A stretch of DNA of 64,000 bases from Gemmatimonadota bacterium (GCA_020348925.1 CP070758.1:2842306-2906305); one strand, 5' to 3'; counted from the stretch's first letter, positions 40,154 through 50,310 are shown. Numbers and translations are program-made. The notes: generated by a model from the letters alone, not told the origin.

Positions 40154-42098
40154 TGCCTTCATCCTCCCTCTCACACCCATCGGATTTCAGAGGGGCTATC
40201 ATAGTGACGTGAGTTCCCTTTCCAGGCTTGGTTTCCACATTGAAACTTCCTCTCAAATGATCTAATCGCTCCCCAATATTGAAAAGCCCAAAACCCTGAA
40301 TCACACCCTCGTGATGTTCCATAACAGACATATCGAACCCAATACCGTCATCCAGAACATCGACTCGAATCGCACCGCGCTCTTTTTGAATGGAGATCTT
40401 CACATGTTGAGCTCGGGCATGTTTGACAACATTGATCAAGAGCTCTCGGACTGCTTGGAAGAGTACGACTCGGATATCGTCGTTCAGCAGTTTCGGCTGC
40501 ATATCATCCTCAAATGAGATCTGGATGCCGTGTCGCTCCTCAATCTGATCTTTCAACCATTCCACTGCCGGCTCAAATCCCAACTCATAAAGAATGGGAG
40601 GACTCAAATTGAAAGTCAATGTTCTTGTCTGGTGAATTGTTTGATCGATCAAATCTTGAATCTCTTCGAGAGAAGTCTGGATCTCTGCTCCGTCGACGGT
40701 CTTTCTCAAGGCACCCAACTTCACCTTCGCAACGGCCAACATTTGGCCGATGCTATCATGTAATTCTGTGGCCAGTTGTCGCCTTTCCCTCTCCTCTGCT
40801 AAGGATAGTTCGGATGCAAGAGAGCGGAGCTGCGCCTGATACACGAGAAGATTTTCCTCGGCTTTCTTGCGCTCGGTAATGTCTGTGAGAAATTTCAACG
40901 TGGCCGGCTTTCCCTCCCATTTGATTTTGACGCCATTGTTCTGCAGCCACCTGATGTTTCCGTCCTTCGTAATCGTTCTGAGATTGTAAACGGATGGCGT
41001 CTCCTCTCCCTTGAGTTTGTTGATATATTTCTCCATAACCATATCACGATCGTCGGGATGCAAGAAATCCACAAAAGGTTTCGAAACCAATTCGGCTGGA
41101 GTGTACCCTAAAATTTCTGACATCTTTGGATTCGTAAGCTTTACGACTCCGTCCTGAGCCACAATGATACCTTCATTCGCGTTTTCGATCAGGAATCGGT
41201 ACTTTTCTTCGGACTCCCTCAACGATTTTTCTGCCAATTTCTGCTCAGTAATATCCACGGCGAGACCGTAAATTCTTTCGATTTCTCCATTCGGCGCACG
41301 TGAGCAAGCCACTGAGATAATCCAATTGACCACTTTTCCATTCTTTCGAATATAACGTTTCTCCAACGAATAGCTGTCAATCTCTCCCCGAACAAGCTTA
41401 TTAAATTGGACCATATCTTTTTCAAGGTCATCAGGATGCGTTAATTCAGTCCAGTGCTTTTTCAGAAGTTCCTCTCTCGTATAACCGAACATATCACACA
41501 TGCAGTCATTGACATCAATCCAATCCCCATGCGAGGTTTCAATCGCAATTCCCACAAGCCCGAGCTCAAAGATTTTTCTGAACTGCTCTTCGCTCTCCCG
41601 CAATGCTTCTTCAACTTGCCGACGCTCAGTAACATCGTTCAGAATGCAGTGCGTCTGTTTAAAATTACCTCTCTCGTCAAATCCAACTCTGCCACTGAAC
41701 GAAACAATAAAGTTGGATCCATCTTTCTTTACCATCTCATACTCCACGCCGTAAATTTCACCCAAAGCTTTAAATTTAGAGAAATTTTTTTTGAAACTGG
41801 CCACTTCTGACGGAGCCATGAATTCACCCAGCCATCTGCCGATGACCTCGTCGCGGGAATATCCAAAGACATCAAGCCACGCCTGGTTAACTTCAATAAG
41901 ACAACCATTCTCATCCAACGATTGATACCCGAGGGGAGCCCTCTCATAGAGCAGTTTGAACTGTTCCTTTCTTTCACGCAAGCTCACCTCTATCCTTTTG
42001 CGTTTTTCCTCAGATTTTTCTAACTCTACAATCCGTTGGCTCATATTATCCAACTCGTGTATCAACTGTAACTTCGTTTTCGTTTCATCTGATTTCAT
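40119..42098 (-). CDS. PAS-domain histidine kinase, NarX/DegS type
   Basis: The ATG at 42098 (659 residues) follows GGGGGTGAAAGTG. There are no clear membrane helices, so it is probably cytoplasmic. An N-terminal coiled coil is followed by three PAS domains (about 40-160, 165-285, 290-405), each ending with a typical ITE or VTE PAC signature, for example DITERKKAEEN. A HisKA_3 dimerisation domain carries the phospho-histidine in ATELHDSIGQMLAVAK, and the HATPase_c domain contains the N-box-like AVRELLINVVKHARA and the G-box DVLDDGIGF. It overlaps the NarL-type regulator gene by 35 bp. The signal sensed by the PAS domains is unknown; no heme- or flavin-binding motif could be recognised. Confidence 0.93.
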   Translation of the reverse strand: MKSDETKTKLQLIHELDNMSQRIVELEKSEEKRKRIEVSLRERKEQFKLLYERAPLGYQSLDENGCLIEVNQAWLDVFGYSRDEVIGRWLGEFMAPSEVASFKKNFSKFKALGEIYGVEYEMVKKDGSNFIVSFSGRVGFDERGNFKQTHCILNDVTERRQVEEALRESEEQFRKIFELGLVGIAIETSHGDWIDVNDCMCDMFGYTREELLKKHWTELTHPDDLEKDMVQFNKLVRGEIDSYSLEKRYIRKNGKVVNWIISVACSRAPNGEIERIYGLAVDITEQKLAEKSLRESEEKYRFLIENANEGIIVAQDGVVKLTNPKMSEILGYTPAELVSKPFVDFLHPDDRDMVMEKYINKLKGEETPSVYNLRTITKDGNIRWLQNNGVKIKWEGKPATLKFLTDITERKKAEENLLVYQAQLRSLASELSLAEERERRQLATELHDSIGQMLAVAKVKLGALRKTVDGAEIQTSLEEIQDLIDQTIHQTRTLTFNLSPPILYELGFEPAVEWLKDQIEERHGIQISFEDDMQPKLLNDDIRVVLFQAVRELLINVVKHARAQHVKISIQKERGAIRVDVLDDGIGFDMSVMEHHEGVIQGFGLFNIGERLDHLRGSFNVETKPGKGTHVTMIAPLKSDGCEREDEGNEDENPSRRRS

Positions 42099-42317
42099 CA
42101 CTTTCACCCCCTAATATACGCTGTAATATTTTCAGGATGTATGGAGTGAAATTCTATCATTGAAAATTTGAAAACAATTCAAAAGAACTGTGATTTCCTC
42201 CGCGATCTCATTCTTTCGCACCTTTCGATTTAAGAACAGAGTCGGGTATTTGGTCCAAATAAGCATGAGAGAACCCTTGAATGGATCTCGTGTCGTAAAT
42301 AAAGCCACAGAATCCGT

Positions 42318-44039
42318 TTACACTTCATCGTTCGTTCTTCTTCTCTCCGTAATATCATGACTGATGACTTGAAAACCCGTCACTCTGTCACCATCTTTCA
42401 ATAAACCGAAATGTGCTTCGACAATACGCTCTGTTCCATCCTTTCGGATGAGATTGACTTCAATATGTTGGTAATGGTTATCTCCATTCAGAATGTCGTT
42501 GATGAACTCCTGATATTTGGGTATATCCTGTGCCTTAAACATACCCATTTCTGAGAAATGTCTTCCGACAATTTCCTCTCTCGAGTATCCTGATATCCTT
42601 CCGACCGCAGCGTTACACGAGGTAATCATGCCCTGGATATCCATTGTTATTATACTGTCTGGAGCCAATTCAAACAGATCTCTATACCTTCGCCTGGAAT
42701 TTTCTATCTCTCTTTCAACCTTTTTGCGCTCGGTGATGTCAATCGTTTGAATAACAACTCCTTTGAATTTCCCTTTACTATCTCTCAATGGTTCCCACGA
42801 GCTTGAAGCATACCAGATCTCTCCGTTCTTTCTGATCGCTTTGTATTCAAAGTTCCTGCCCCTTATTCCCTCACTCAGAGCCCGATCAAAAACCTCTTTT
42901 GCCCGAAGGGCATCATCCTTATGAACCCACCACACGAGTGTACCGACAAGCTCTTCATAAGAATATCCGGTGATCTTTTTACAATTCGGGCTCACATATT
43001 GGTTACGTCCATGCTCGTCTGTTATTATGAGGAGGCTGGGGGCAACCTCAACGATGGTCCGAAAAAGCTCTTCCGACTCCCGCAAAGCACTTTCAACTCT
43101 TTTACGTTCAGAAATATCATGGGCAAAAACGGCCAACCGCTTAACTTCCCCCTGGGCATTAAATACAGGATAGCATGTTTGGTCAAAAATTTTCCCCTCA
43201 CGCTCGTCCTTATAGCGGACGGATTTTCCGGTTCGAACAACTTCATTGGCTCTGGCCATTCTCGATGCTACCAATTTTGGCGGTAAAATATCATAAACGC
43301 TCACACCGACCAAATCCTCGACATTCTGACCCAATCTCTCAGCCGCCACCGTATTCAGAGCAAGGATGGTTCCTTCAAGATCAAGAAGTATTGCTGACTC
43401 TGTGGGGGCATTTAACAGGGCTCGCACTGTTTCCATACTTTCACGCAATGCCCCCTCCGTCTTTTTCCGCTCTTCAACCTCCTGTTCAAGTTCATGTGTG
43501 CGTGCCTTAATAAGCTCCTCAAGATGTTCCCGGTGTTTCTTTAGTTCCCCCTCCATTCGTTTACGCTCTGTAATATCTACAAAGGCACCCATCATACAAA
43601 TGGGCACACCCTTCTCATCAAAAACCATATTCGCCGAAACCTGGACGGTAAACAGCGAACTGTCTCTTCTTCTGGCTACCATCTCACCGGCCCACGTTCC
43701 CCTATTGCGTAACCTCTCCAGAACCTCGGAAGCTTCCACCTGCGCGTGCCAAAAGCTTGTGGCAGGTTCCCCCAGAACATCCTCTTCTTTCTCGCACCTC
43801 CACATTTGTAGAAAAGATTCGTTTACGTAAATGATATTCCCCATAAGGTCAGCGAAAGCAATGCCATTAATGGACGATTCTACAGCGCTATCCTTCATCC
43901 GAATTTCAGCAGCCTCCCAATCGTTACTCCTTTGGGCCGCCATACGATCGTCTTCCCTGGCATCCAGTTCAGCAACCCGCTGGCGGAGTTCCTTTAATTC
44001 TTTAATAAGTTGTTCTTTAGTTTTGTTTTTATCTTTCAT
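42318..44039 (-). CDS. PAS-only multidomain protein lacking a transmitter module
   Basis: The 573-residue product has an N-terminal coiled coil, then a PAS domain (about 50-160), a long coiled coil (KRMEGELKKHREHLEE), and three more PAS domains (about 195-310, 320-440, 445-565). It ends right after the fourth PAC signature (SHDITERRRTNDEV), with no HisKA, HATPase or other output domain. The stop is a clean TAA and the next 219 bp to the kinase gene show no kinase remnant. The ATG at 44039 follows AGAGGG. It may be an accessory sensor that pairs with the histidine kinase downstream, or a kinase that has lost its C-terminal half. It is the leftmost-transcribed gene facing the divergent intergenic region. 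Confidence 0.88.
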   Translation of the reverse strand: MKDKNKTKEQLIKELKELRQRVAELDAREDDRMAAQRSNDWEAAEIRMKDSAVESSINGIAFADLMGNIIYVNESFLQMWRCEKEEDVLGEPATSFWHAQVEASEVLERLRNRGTWAGEMVARRRDSSLFTVQVSANMVFDEKGVPICMMGAFVDITERKRMEGELKKHREHLEELIKARTHELEQEVEERKKTEGALRESMETVRALLNAPTESAILLDLEGTILALNTVAAERLGQNVEDLVGVSVYDILPPKLVASRMARANEVVRTGKSVRYKDEREGKIFDQTCYPVFNAQGEVKRLAVFAHDISERKRVESALRESEELFRTIVEVAPSLLIITDEHGRNQYVSPNCKKITGYSYEELVGTLVWWVHKDDALRAKEVFDRALSEGIRGRNFEYKAIRKNGEIWYASSSWEPLRDSKGKFKGVVIQTIDITERKKVEREIENSRRRYRDLFELAPDSIITMDIQGMITSCNAAVGRISGYSREEIVGRHFSEMGMFKAQDIPKYQEFINDILNGDNHYQHIEVNLIRKDGTERIVEAHFGLLKDGDRVTGFQVISHDITERRRTNDEV

Positions 44040-44335
44040 CTATGTATCCCTCTCAGTCGATGATTCGTAAGATTTTCAGTACGAAAAATCCGTTTATTGG
44101 GAAATTCACATCAATATTATTCTATTTAGGCTTGATTGTCAACTTTTTTCTTGAGGACCTTCATGACACCGACAGAATGAAGATGGCGCGTATATAGGAA
44201 GCACGGTCACGGTGCTCGAGGACCTCATGAAGCCTTCGAAATTATTTCTGTTTTTCAGAACTGGCGTTGAAACAAAATCGGACCAGCCCGTGTCACATAA
44301 TGTAAAAATATTTACATTACACAGAGGAGAGAGCA
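44040..44335. promoter_or_regulatory. Divergent intergenic region at the strand switch
   Basis: This 296-bp stretch separates the leftward PAS gene from the rightward DUF5916 gene and must contain both promoters. GAGGACCTTCATGA (44153-44166) and GAGGACCTCATGA (44218-44230) form an imperfect direct repeat 65 bp apart. A palindrome near the plus-strand start is listed separately. No coding sequence is supported. A 5-bp inverted repeat, AGCAC/GTGCT, lies near 44200-44216. Confidence 0.5.
44298..44319. promoter_or_regulatory. Perfect 9-4-9 palindrome, probable operator
   Basis: TAATGTAAA (44298-44306), a four-base spacer AATA, and TTTACATTA (44311-44319) form an exact inverted repeat that ends only 16 bp before the ATG at 44336 and just before its GAGGAGAG ribosome site. 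The size and AT content suit a dimeric repressor operator, and its position would block transcription or translation initiation. I cannot name the regulator; a Fur-, MarR- or TetR-like protein is possible. Confidence 0.6.
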
Positions 44336-46621
44336 ATGAAAAAATTTTTCCAATCAAACCTAAAATTCTTAATAGCTTATCTCGTTGTGATGTCCATCGC
44401 TGGTGTTGAAATTTCAGAGGGAGTGCCGTCCGCCCCTCTCTCATCTCAAGGAAACACCGGGACAGACGTGGGAACAAATGAAAATCCCTATATCGTCCCT
44501 CGCACCAATGATGATGTCACTATCGACGCTTTCCTTAAAGAGGAGGCTTGGCAAAACGCTCTGGTTATCGATCTCCCCTATGAAACGGATCCCGGTGAGA
44601 ACATTCCGGCCCCTGTAAGAACAGATGCCCTGTTACTGTACGACGAGTCCCATCTGTATATCGGGTTCAAGGCCTACGACCCCGACCCCAAATTGATTCG
44701 GGCGCGGTATACGGATCGAGATCAGATTTGGAATGATGATTATGTGCTCATTTTTCTGGACACCTTCAACGATGAGCGAAGGGCCTTCGCATTGAGAAGC
44801 AATCCCTTCGGAATTCAGGCGGATGATATCCGGCTGCCTAACAGTGAGGCGATTAGCTGGGATGCCATCTACGAATCACAGGGCCGGATTACCGATTGGG
44901 GATATATAGTGGAATTGGCCATTCCCTTTCATCAGCTCCGGTTTCAGCGTAACAAAGAAAACCAGATCTGGGGTATTAACATTATGAGGTTTTATCCGAG
45001 AAGCGTACTTCATGAGTTGAGTGCCGTTCCAATCGACAGAAATAATGACAGCATCCTGTCTCAGTTTATTAAAATCAGAAGCTTTCAAGATGTCAATCCC
45101 GGGCGGAACGTAGATGTTGTTCCTTCAGTAATAAGCGCTCAGACTGACCACCGGCCGGACTTTCCGGAAGGTGATATGAGTAAACTCAGCAGGGATTTTG
45201 AGGCCGGTGTTTCGGTCCGATGGGGTTTCACCCCGAACCTCACGCTCAGTGGAACATTGAATCCCGATTTCTCTCAAGTCGAAGCCGACGCGTACCAATT
45301 GGACATTAACCAGCCTTTTGCCTTATGGTATCCCGAAAAAAGGCCGTTTTTCCAAGAAAGCTCGGACTATTTCACGACCCTGAAAAGTGCTGTCTATACC
45401 AGAGTAATGCGCGATCCCCTGTGGGGGGCGAAACTGACGGGAAAGGAGGACAAAAATACTATCGGTGCTTACATAGTGGAGGATGAAATAACCAACCTGA
45501 TTTTCCCGGGAAATCAGGGATCTTCATCGTCTTCTCTTGATATGAATAACACATCAGCGGTCCTCCGATATAAAAGGGATCTCGGGCGCAGCTATACTCT
45601 GGGGCTGATGGCTACGGATCGGGAAGGAAAGGATTATTATAACCGCTTAATAGGATTGGACGGGGATATTCGTATCACCAATTCAGATCGTCTTCGTTTT
45701 CAGGCATTGGGTTCCAGTACCGCATATCCTGAGAACATCGCAGGTGAATTTGACCAGGACCGTGGTAATTTCAAAGACTATTTCGTTGCTCTGGAGTATG
45801 ACCACAGTGCCCGAAACTGGGGCTGGTGGCTGGATTATGATGATGTAGGTCCTCAATTCCGGGCCGATCTCGGATTTGTTCCGATGGTTGATTACCGGAA
45901 TGTGGAAGGAGGCGTGAATTACACCTGGTATGGGAAACCTGACAGTTGGTGGTCCTATTTCTATCTGAGCAGCGAGCTGAACTATTACGAAGATCATGAC
46001 CACAATCCCCTGATGAAAAACGCTTCACTGAATATCTCGTACGGAGGGATCATGCAATCCCATGCCCATGTTCAGGGCAATACAGTGGAAGAATCGTATG
46101 GCGGCAAAATCTTCAATTTGACGAATTTCAGCTCCTGTCTCGGTCTCAGGCCCACAGGGAACATATGGTTCCACACTCATTTTGTCTGGGGAGACCGTAT
46201 CGATTACACGAATACGAGACTCGGTAACAGATTCCGTTTTGATCCCGAGATCGATCTGAATCTCGGTCGTCACTTGAAACTGGGACTGTATCATCTCTAT
46301 GAACGGATGACCGTGGATTCGAAACATCTCTATACGGCAAATATCAGTCAATTGTCGGTGGTGTATCATCTGAACGTCCGTACTTTGTTCCGTTCAATTG
46401 TCCAGTATGTGGATTATGCCTACAATGTTCAAAACTACACGACGGATATTGACCCGGAGTACCGATATCTCTTCACGCAGTTTTTATTCTCGTACAAGAT
46501 CAATCCCTTTACGGTTTTTTTCCTGGGGTACAGTGATAACCATTTGGGAAACCAATCGTATGATCTGACACAGCAGGACCGGACCTTTTTCGTCAAGCTG
46601 GGATATGCCTGGACACGATAG
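44336..46621 (+). CDS. DUF5916-like outer-membrane protein with CBM9-like domain
   Basis: The 761-residue product starts at an ATG behind GAGGAGAGAGC and has a signal peptide (1-28). Residues about 50-240 form a CBM9/DOMON-like sandwich (DDVTIDAFLKEEAWQNALVI ... YDESHLYIGFKAYDPDP). The rest (about 250-761) is rich in alternating aromatic strands typical of an outer-membrane beta barrel, with the family phrase DFSQVEADAYQLDINQPFAL and PEKRPFFQESSDYF. This matches DUF5916 proteins, common in Bacteroidetes-like bacteria and thought to act at the outer membrane in polymer or peptide handling; the exact function is not established. It heads the rightward run and has its own palindromic operator candidate. 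Confidence 0.9.
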   Translation: MKKFFQSNLKFLIAYLVVMSIAGVEISEGVPSAPLSSQGNTGTDVGTNENPYIVPRTNDDVTIDAFLKEEAWQNALVIDLPYETDPGENIPAPVRTDALLLYDESHLYIGFKAYDPDPKLIRARYTDRDQIWNDDYVLIFLDTFNDERRAFALRSNPFGIQADDIRLPNSEAISWDAIYESQGRITDWGYIVELAIPFHQLRFQRNKENQIWGINIMRFYPRSVLHELSAVPIDRNNDSILSQFIKIRSFQDVNPGRNVDVVPSVISAQTDHRPDFPEGDMSKLSRDFEAGVSVRWGFTPNLTLSGTLNPDFSQVEADAYQLDINQPFALWYPEKRPFFQESSDYFTTLKSAVYTRVMRDPLWGAKLTGKEDKNTIGAYIVEDEITNLIFPGNQGSSSSSLDMNNTSAVLRYKRDLGRSYTLGLMATDREGKDYYNRLIGLDGDIRITNSDRLRFQALGSSTAYPENIAGEFDQDRGNFKDYFVALEYDHSARNWGWWLDYDDVGPQFRADLGFVPMVDYRNVEGGVNYTWYGKPDSWWSYFYLSSELNYYEDHDHNPLMKNASLNISYGGIMQSHAHVQGNTVEESYGGKIFNLTNFSSCLGLRPTGNIWFHTHFVWGDRIDYTNTRLGNRFRFDPEIDLNLGRHLKLGLYHLYERMTVDSKHLYTANISQLSVVYHLNVRTLFRSIVQYVDYAYNVQNYTTDIDPEYRYLFTQFLFSYKINPFTVFFLGYSDNHLGNQSYDLTQQDRTFFVKLGYAWTR

Positions 46622-46696
46622 TTGAGGGTGAAACATTTACGGATCGTACTTGTCTCATGGTGCAGGTCGAAACACTATCACATGGAGGTCAAATTC

Positions 46697-48874
46697 ATGA
46701 TAATGAATAGGATTGTGTTCTCTCTCATAAGGTCCCCGTTTTTATGGACACTTCTCCCGCTACTTCTGCCGCAGATCTCCCACCCCACAACACTACACCC
46801 CATCTCTTTCCAGAAAAGTGAACAGGTCTTTCCGGGTGCGGAAACCTATCAAATTGCCCTCGGCGATGTGGACGGCGACGGTGATCTGGATGCCCTTTTT
46901 GCCAACATGGGGTTCAATTTCAGCGCCCTCTGGCTGAACGACGGCAGCGGGTACTTTGTCAACTCTGGCCAGCTTCTGACTCAGCAGGGGCACGGCGTCG
47001 GACTGGGCGACCTGGACGGTGACGGCGATCTCGATGCCTTCATAACCTGTGCCAACTATGGCAGTAACAACAACTGGTATTTTAAGCCGAGCAAAATATA
47101 CTTCAACGATGGTACCGGTCTTTTTGTTGACTCTGGACAGGATCTGGGTGATACGGAGGACAGCGGAAACGGTGTGCATCTCCTCGATATCGACACTGAT
47201 GGTGATCTTGACGTTCATATTTATTACTATCACCTGGAGTACACGTATTATCACATAATTTATCTCAACGATGGGAACGGACAGTTTTATGAGAGTGACA
47301 TCACCATTCCAAATGGAACGGAGCTGGCTTGGGGCGATCTGGACGGTGACGAGGATATCGACGTGTTTGTGAGGGAGTTCGACGTCGGCTTCCGTACGAT
47401 GACTAATGACGGGCATGGACTTTTTACTGAGCTATGGCAGATATCTGACAGTACGGTCGTGGCCGGTGATGTCGGTCTCGGCGATTTTGACGGAGATGGC
47501 GATCTTGATGCCCTCATTGGAACGGGGAACTGGGAGCGGAACGATTCGACGAAAGTTTTTTTCAACGACGGTACTGGCCGGTTCGAAGAGGGCGGTCAGA
47601 GGCTCAACCCAACGCAGTGGGCAAATTTTCTACTGGGAGATCTGAATAACGATGGTACGGTGGATGCCTTCGTGAACAATATCCTCCTGCCCAACGAAGT
47701 ATGGTTGAACGATGGTCAGGGCAACTTCATCGATTCCGGGCTGCGATTGAGTGGAAATGAACCAAGCAGCAAAGGTTCCCTGGGAGACCTGGACGCCGAC
47801 GGTGACCTCGACGTATTCGTTTCCTATTTCGGACGAGGCTCCAGTTCGGTCTGGTTCAATGAAACGGAGCCCACGGAATTCTCTGGACCGTATGTGGGTC
47901 AGGATCCTCCGGGTCTGACTCCCGAAATATTCGCCCCGGGATTCATATCCACCGACGGAGACCACACCCGCGAATCTGATATCACGTTCTGGCCCGATGG
48001 CCTCGGATGCCTTTTTGCCCGTTACGTCGAGGGTATGTCTGACTATACTATCTATGAGACAAAGGAAGTGGATGGAATCTGGGTCGATCCCTTCGTCTCG
48101 GAGCTCTTTGGCGACTATGATGTGTTCGAGCCGGGAATTTCTCCCGACGGCCAAAAGATCTTCTTCTCGTCTACTACCCTGACGCCACCATCGGGACCAT
48201 CGGGACAGGTGCTGAACATCTGGTACATCGAACAAGCCGACACTGGGTGGAGCGAGCCAATATATTTTGGCTATGATATCTATGCCTCAGCTACCCTTGA
48301 CGGGACAGTCTATTTTACCCAGAGAATCGGGGGAAAAGATCATATCGTCAGAAGGCGCATGATCGGTGGTGAATACCAACCTCAGGAGATCGTCCCTTCA
48401 CCGGTTTATTCCCCATACGAGGACACCCACCCCTGCATCGCTCTTGATGAGAGCTATCTCATCTTCGACTCTGAAGACAGGCCGCGGATCAATGACTGCC
48501 CTCTCTTTATCAGTTTCCGTGATTCTAACGATACATGGACGGAGCCCGTCAATATGGGCAGCCTGATACCCATGAATGCCGCCCTGGCCAGGATCTCCCC
48601 TGACGGGCAATATCTTTTCTTCAAAAGCGAAGGGGATATCTACTGGGTCGATGCCCGGATTATCGAACATCTGAAGCCTCATGAGACCTGCTGTGAGTGT
48701 GCGGACTGTAACGAAGACGGCTCAGTCGATATTTTGGATGCCTTGTGGGAGGTCAACTGCATTCTGGGAATAAATCCGCCACCATGCTCCTGCGACTGTA
48801 ATCAGGACGGGTCCAATGATGTTTTGGATGTCTTATGTATTGTCAATATCATTCTCGAGGGTTTCTGCCCATAA
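46697..48874 (+). CDS. Secreted FG-GAP plus PD40/WD40-like propeller with cysteine-rich dockerin
   Basis: The ATG at 46697 (725 residues) is eight bases after GGAGG; the open frame begins 75 bases earlier without a signal sequence. Residues 1-30 form a signal peptide. Seven FG-GAP repeats (GDVDGDGDLDALFAN to GDLDADGDLDVFVSY) fill about 45-395. A PD40/TolB-like domain follows (PYVGQDPPGLTPEIFAPGF ... PGISPDGQKIFFSS ... RISPDGQYLFFKSEGDIYWV, about 400-660). A dockerin with many cysteines ends it ([40 protein letters not shown]). It combines the two head types found separately in its neighbours, so it may be a natural fusion. There is no T9SS tail and no known substrate. Confidence 0.88.
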   Translation: MIMNRIVFSLIRSPFLWTLLPLLLPQISHPTTLHPISFQKSEQVFPGAETYQIALGDVDGDGDLDALFANMGFNFSALWLNDGSGYFVNSGQLLTQQGHGVGLGDLDGDGDLDAFITCANYGSNNNWYFKPSKIYFNDGTGLFVDSGQDLGDTEDSGNGVHLLDIDTDGDLDVHIYYYHLEYTYYHIIYLNDGNGQFYESDITIPNGTELAWGDLDGDEDIDVFVREFDVGFRTMTNDGHGLFTELWQISDSTVVAGDVGLGDFDGDGDLDALIGTGNWERNDSTKVFFNDGTGRFEEGGQRLNPTQWANFLLGDLNNDGTVDAFVNNILLPNEVWLNDGQGNFIDSGLRLSGNEPSSKGSLGDLDADGDLDVFVSYFGRGSSSVWFNETEPTEFSGPYVGQDPPGLTPEIFAPGFISTDGDHTRESDITFWPDGLGCLFARYVEGMSDYTIYETKEVDGIWVDPFVSELFGDYDVFEPGISPDGQKIFFSSTTLTPPSGPSGQVLNIWYIEQADTGWSEPIYFGYDIYASATLDGTVYFTQRIGGKDHIVRRRMIGGEYQPQEIVPSPVYSPYEDTHPCIALDESYLIFDSEDRPRINDCPLFISFRDSNDTWTEPVNMGSLIPMNAALARISPDGQYLFFKSEGDIYWVDARIIEHLKPHETCCECADCNEDGSVDILDALWEVNCILGINPPPCSCDCNQDGSNDVLDVLCIVNIILEGFCP

Positions 48875-48938
48875 ATGATATGTCTACATAATTCATGCCA
48901 TTGTCAGGAACGACATTTCTCAACTTTGGGAGAACGAT

Positions 48939-50252
48939 ATGAGGAAGAGGCACACGTGTCTCGCGATCCTACCGTTTGTACTGCTTCAGGTATATCAAGC
49001 TGAAACACAAACATACACTACGACCAGGGATTCATCAATCATTTCTTTCATCGACAGTGGTCAGATGCTTGATGATTTTGACTGCCTCGGCATCGAATTG
49101 GGCGATGTCGACGGCGATTACGACCTCGATGCTTTTCTGACGAACGGTCAGGGCTCCAGCAAAGTCTGGCTCAACGACGGACACGGGATCTTTACCGACA
49201 GCGGCCAGAATTTTAGCGGCACTATCGGTCACGGCGTCGCCCTGAATGACCTGGATGCTGACGGAGACCTCGACGCCTACCTTGTCTTCAATGGATCCCA
49301 GGACAGGGTTCTGTTCAACGACGGGAGCGGTACCTTCACCGACAGCGGTCAGCGTCTCGGTAATGCCAATGACTGGGGGACAACGGTCTCCAGCGGTGAT
49401 ATCGACGGAGACAACGATATTGATATCCTCGTCACGAACTATCAGCATCCGAACCGGATATGGTTGAACGACGGGAGTGGCCAATTTATTCCAGGCGACA
49501 CAACCATAGGCGGGACAAACAGTGGCGCCATGCCCCTGGGGGATGTTGATGACGACGGTGATCTCGATGTGCTTGTGACCTATGTCAATAATCCTGACAA
49601 AGTATGGCTGAACGACAGCAACGGACATTTTACTGACAGCGGCCAGAATCTGGGTGGTGTCGAAGGCTGGGGACACGCAGCCCTGGGCGATCTTGACGGC
49701 GACGGCGATCTCGATGCTTTTATCAACAATTCAGTCTACGGAAGTAAGGTGTGGTTGAATGACGGCTCGGGCACATTTACCGAACATGGAGAGTATTTCG
49801 GCGTACATACCGCCAATGTGGTCCTGGGGGATGTGGACCTTGATGGCGATCTCGACGCCTGCACCGTTTTCAGAATGGGACAGAACGATGTCTGGATTAA
49901 CAACGGCACGGGCAACTTTACCTCAGCTGGTCCTCTTTTAGGCGTAAGGGGCGGTCTGCGCGTCTCCCTGGGCGACCTCGACAACGACGGCGATCCCGAT
50001 GCCATTGTCGGAAACGAAGTCGGCTACGGAGGTACGAAGGTTTATCTCAACGAGACAAATGTGACCTGCTGTGACTGTGCGGATTGTAACGAAGACGGAA
50101 CAGTAAATGTCCTTGATGTCATCTCAGTGGTCAATTGTATTCTGGGAATAACACCACTCCCCTGCTCCTGCGACTGCAACCGCGACGGAGCATACAACAT
50201 CCTGGATGGCTTGTGCATAGTGAACGTCATTCTGAATGGTTCGTGCCCATAA
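48939..50252 (+). CDS. Secreted FG-GAP seven-repeat protein with cysteine-rich dockerin
   Basis: The 437-residue product starts at an ATG behind TTGGGAGAAC and has a signal peptide (1-24). Seven FG-GAP repeats with alternating VWLNDGSGTFT segments (for example GDLDGDGDLDAFINN) make a predicted seven-bladed propeller over about 40-370, followed directly by a cysteine-rich dockerin (CCDCADCNEDGTVNVLDVIS ... CDCNRDGAYNILDGLCIVN). There are no PKD, LamG or thrombospondin modules. It is a close paralogue of the genes at 55040 and 56412. It is probably an exported binding protein with calcium-stabilised blades; the ligand is unknown. Confidence 0.88.
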   Translation: MRKRHTCLAILPFVLLQVYQAETQTYTTTRDSSIISFIDSGQMLDDFDCLGIELGDVDGDYDLDAFLTNGQGSSKVWLNDGHGIFTDSGQNFSGTIGHGVALNDLDADGDLDAYLVFNGSQDRVLFNDGSGTFTDSGQRLGNANDWGTTVSSGDIDGDNDIDILVTNYQHPNRIWLNDGSGQFIPGDTTIGGTNSGAMPLGDVDDDGDLDVLVTYVNNPDKVWLNDSNGHFTDSGQNLGGVEGWGHAALGDLDGDGDLDAFINNSVYGSKVWLNDGSGTFTEHGEYFGVHTANVVLGDVDLDGDLDACTVFRMGQNDVWINNGTGNFTSAGPLLGVRGGLRVSLGDLDNDGDPDAIVGNEVGYGGTKVYLNETNVTCCDCADCNEDGTVNVLDVISVVNCILGITPLPCSCDCNRDGAYNILDGLCIVNVILNGSCP

Positions 50253-50310
50253 ACCATTGGTATACTATCTGAAAGAAGAAACCTGAAATCTGAAGGGAGC
50301 GGAGCGCATA

